DNA from: Delftia tsuruhatensis NBRC 16741
GTDB lineage: Bacteria > Pseudomonadota > Gammaproteobacteria > Burkholderiales > Burkholderiaceae_C
Direction of reading: 5' to 3'
Length of the DNA: 64,000 nt
Assembly: GCF_001571325.1 (NCBI RefSeq)
Contig: NZ_BCTO01000044.1
Coordinates: forward strand, 1-64,000
Of the stretch, positions 63,479 to 64,000 are shown piece after piece. The translations under genes and the position numbers were made by a program. Numbering within the stretch: position 1 is the first letter of the stretch; every line of letters begins with the position of its first letter. Below the pieces are notes generated by a model, which saw only the letters and a program-made list of their open reading frames with translations, was not told the DNA's origin and made no database searches.

Positions 63479-64000
63479 TCAATGCCCCATGCGCCCGATG
63501 AACGCCGCGATCCGCTCGCTGGCCGGGTTGCCGAAGAATTCGGCCGGTGGCGCCTCGTGGGCGATGCAGCCCTGGTCGAAGAACATCACGCGGTCGGCGA
63601 CCTCGCGGGCGAAGCCCATTTCGTGGGTGACCACGATCATGGTCATGCCGCCGCGTGCCAGCTCGCGCATCACGTCCAGCACCTCCTGCACCATCTCCGG
63701 GTCCAGCGCGCTGGTGGGCTCGTCGAACAGCATCACCTGCGGCTCCATGGCCAGGGCGCGGGCAATGGCCACGCGCTGCTGCTGGCCGCCCGACAGCTGC
63801 CACGGGTACTTGTGGGCGTGGGCCTGCATGCCCACGCGCTCCAGCAGGGCCATGGCCTTGGCATTGGCCTGGGCGCGCGGCGTTTTGTGGATGCGGCGCG
63901 GCGCCAGGGTCACGTTGTCCAGCACCGTCATGTGGCCGAACAGGTTGAACTGCTGGAACACCATGCCCACTTCGCAGCGCTGCTTTTGCAGCGTGGCTTC
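63479..64000 (-). CDS. Polar amino acid ABC transporter ATP-binding protein (partial)
   Basis: The gene runs off the window at its 5' end; 173 codons plus the stop are visible. They contain the Q-loop [22 protein letters not shown], signature [16 protein letters not shown], Walker [15 protein letters not shown] and the H-loop [15 protein letters not shown]. The C-terminus is the HisP/GlnQ class ([23 protein letters not shown]). Walker A lies beyond the edge. It powers uptake of a polar amino acid such as glutamine or glutamate; the permease genes are presumably further right. Confidence 0.92.
   Translation of the reverse strand, partial: EATLQKQRCEVGMVFQQFNLFGHMTVLDNVTLAPRRIHKTPRAQANAKAMALLERVGMQAHAHKYPWQLSGGQQQRVAIARALAMEPQVMLFDEPTSALDPEMVQEVLDVMRELARGGMTMIVVTHEMGFAREVADRVMFFDQGCIAHEAPPAEFFGNPASERIAAFIGRMGH

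Overview
The window is 64 kb of GC-rich, gene-dense chromosome. Gene content and order point to a betaproteobacterium of the Comamonadaceae (Delftia/Comamonas/Acidovorax type): a divergent gatCAB / mreBCD-mrdA block, a three-subunit transhydrogenase, a RadA next to an initiator tRNA, and many short divergent metabolic units. No rRNA, CRISPR array, IS element, integrase or complete prophage is visible.

Layout. 1-2.9 kb: a nitrogen-regulated operon (Gcw_chp/TorF-type porin, PII protein, AmtB), preceded by two NtrC-like sites and a good sigma-54 promoter. 3.0-3.7 kb: a HigB/HigA-type toxin-antitoxin pair whose toxin frame has a stop at codon 9. 3.9-7.1 kb: glycolate oxidase subunits GlcE and GlcF, with a DUF1275 membrane protein between them. 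7.2-13.8 kb: ProQ-like RNA chaperone, UreI/AmiS channel, DMT exporter, LplT, alanine racemase, MarR regulator and siderophore-interacting protein. 13.8-17.3 kb: initiator tRNA, RadA, a small membrane protein, IlvE and a small zinc-finger protein. 17.3-22.7 kb: a compact surface-polysaccharide module (O-antigen ligase plus four glycosyltransferases). 22.7-25.5 kb: NTF2-like protein, MFS pump and divergent LysR. 25.5-26.3 kb: a phage-type regulatory remnant with a probable C4-like antisense RNA, an Icd-like small ORF and an unknown ORF. 26.3-32.6 kb: two-component system, AmpG, AraC regulator plus EamA exporter, and an M48 peptidase. 32.6-38.4 kb: a TauABCD-like uptake/dioxygenase operon with an aldehyde dehydrogenase and a divergent Crp/Fnr-type regulator. 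38.4-45.5 kb: MBL hydrolase, zinc-ribbon protein, PntAA/AB/B transhydrogenase, CcdAB, ExoIII and PyrE with overlapping start codons, and a DUF4124 protein. 45.7-54.9 kb: membrane PQQ dehydrogenase, several small unknowns, nitroreductase, SerA, an HPP-CBS protein and a class-C beta-lactamase-like hydrolase. 55-64 kb: gatCAB (minus strand) divergent from mreBCD-mrdA (plus strand), ending in a partial polar amino acid ABC ATPase cut by the window edge.

Most of the region is ordinary core genome. The least ordinary pieces are the isolated C4/Icd-type phage regulatory module at 25.5-26.3 kb, the broken toxin beside an intact antitoxin at 3.05-3.7 kb, the NtrC/sigma-54-controlled porin, the twin MarR operators at 12.9 kb, and the dioxygenase/ABC/aldehyde dehydrogenase operon of unknown substrate at 32.6-38.4 kb. 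All functional calls come from reading translated sequence and motifs; no database search was run.
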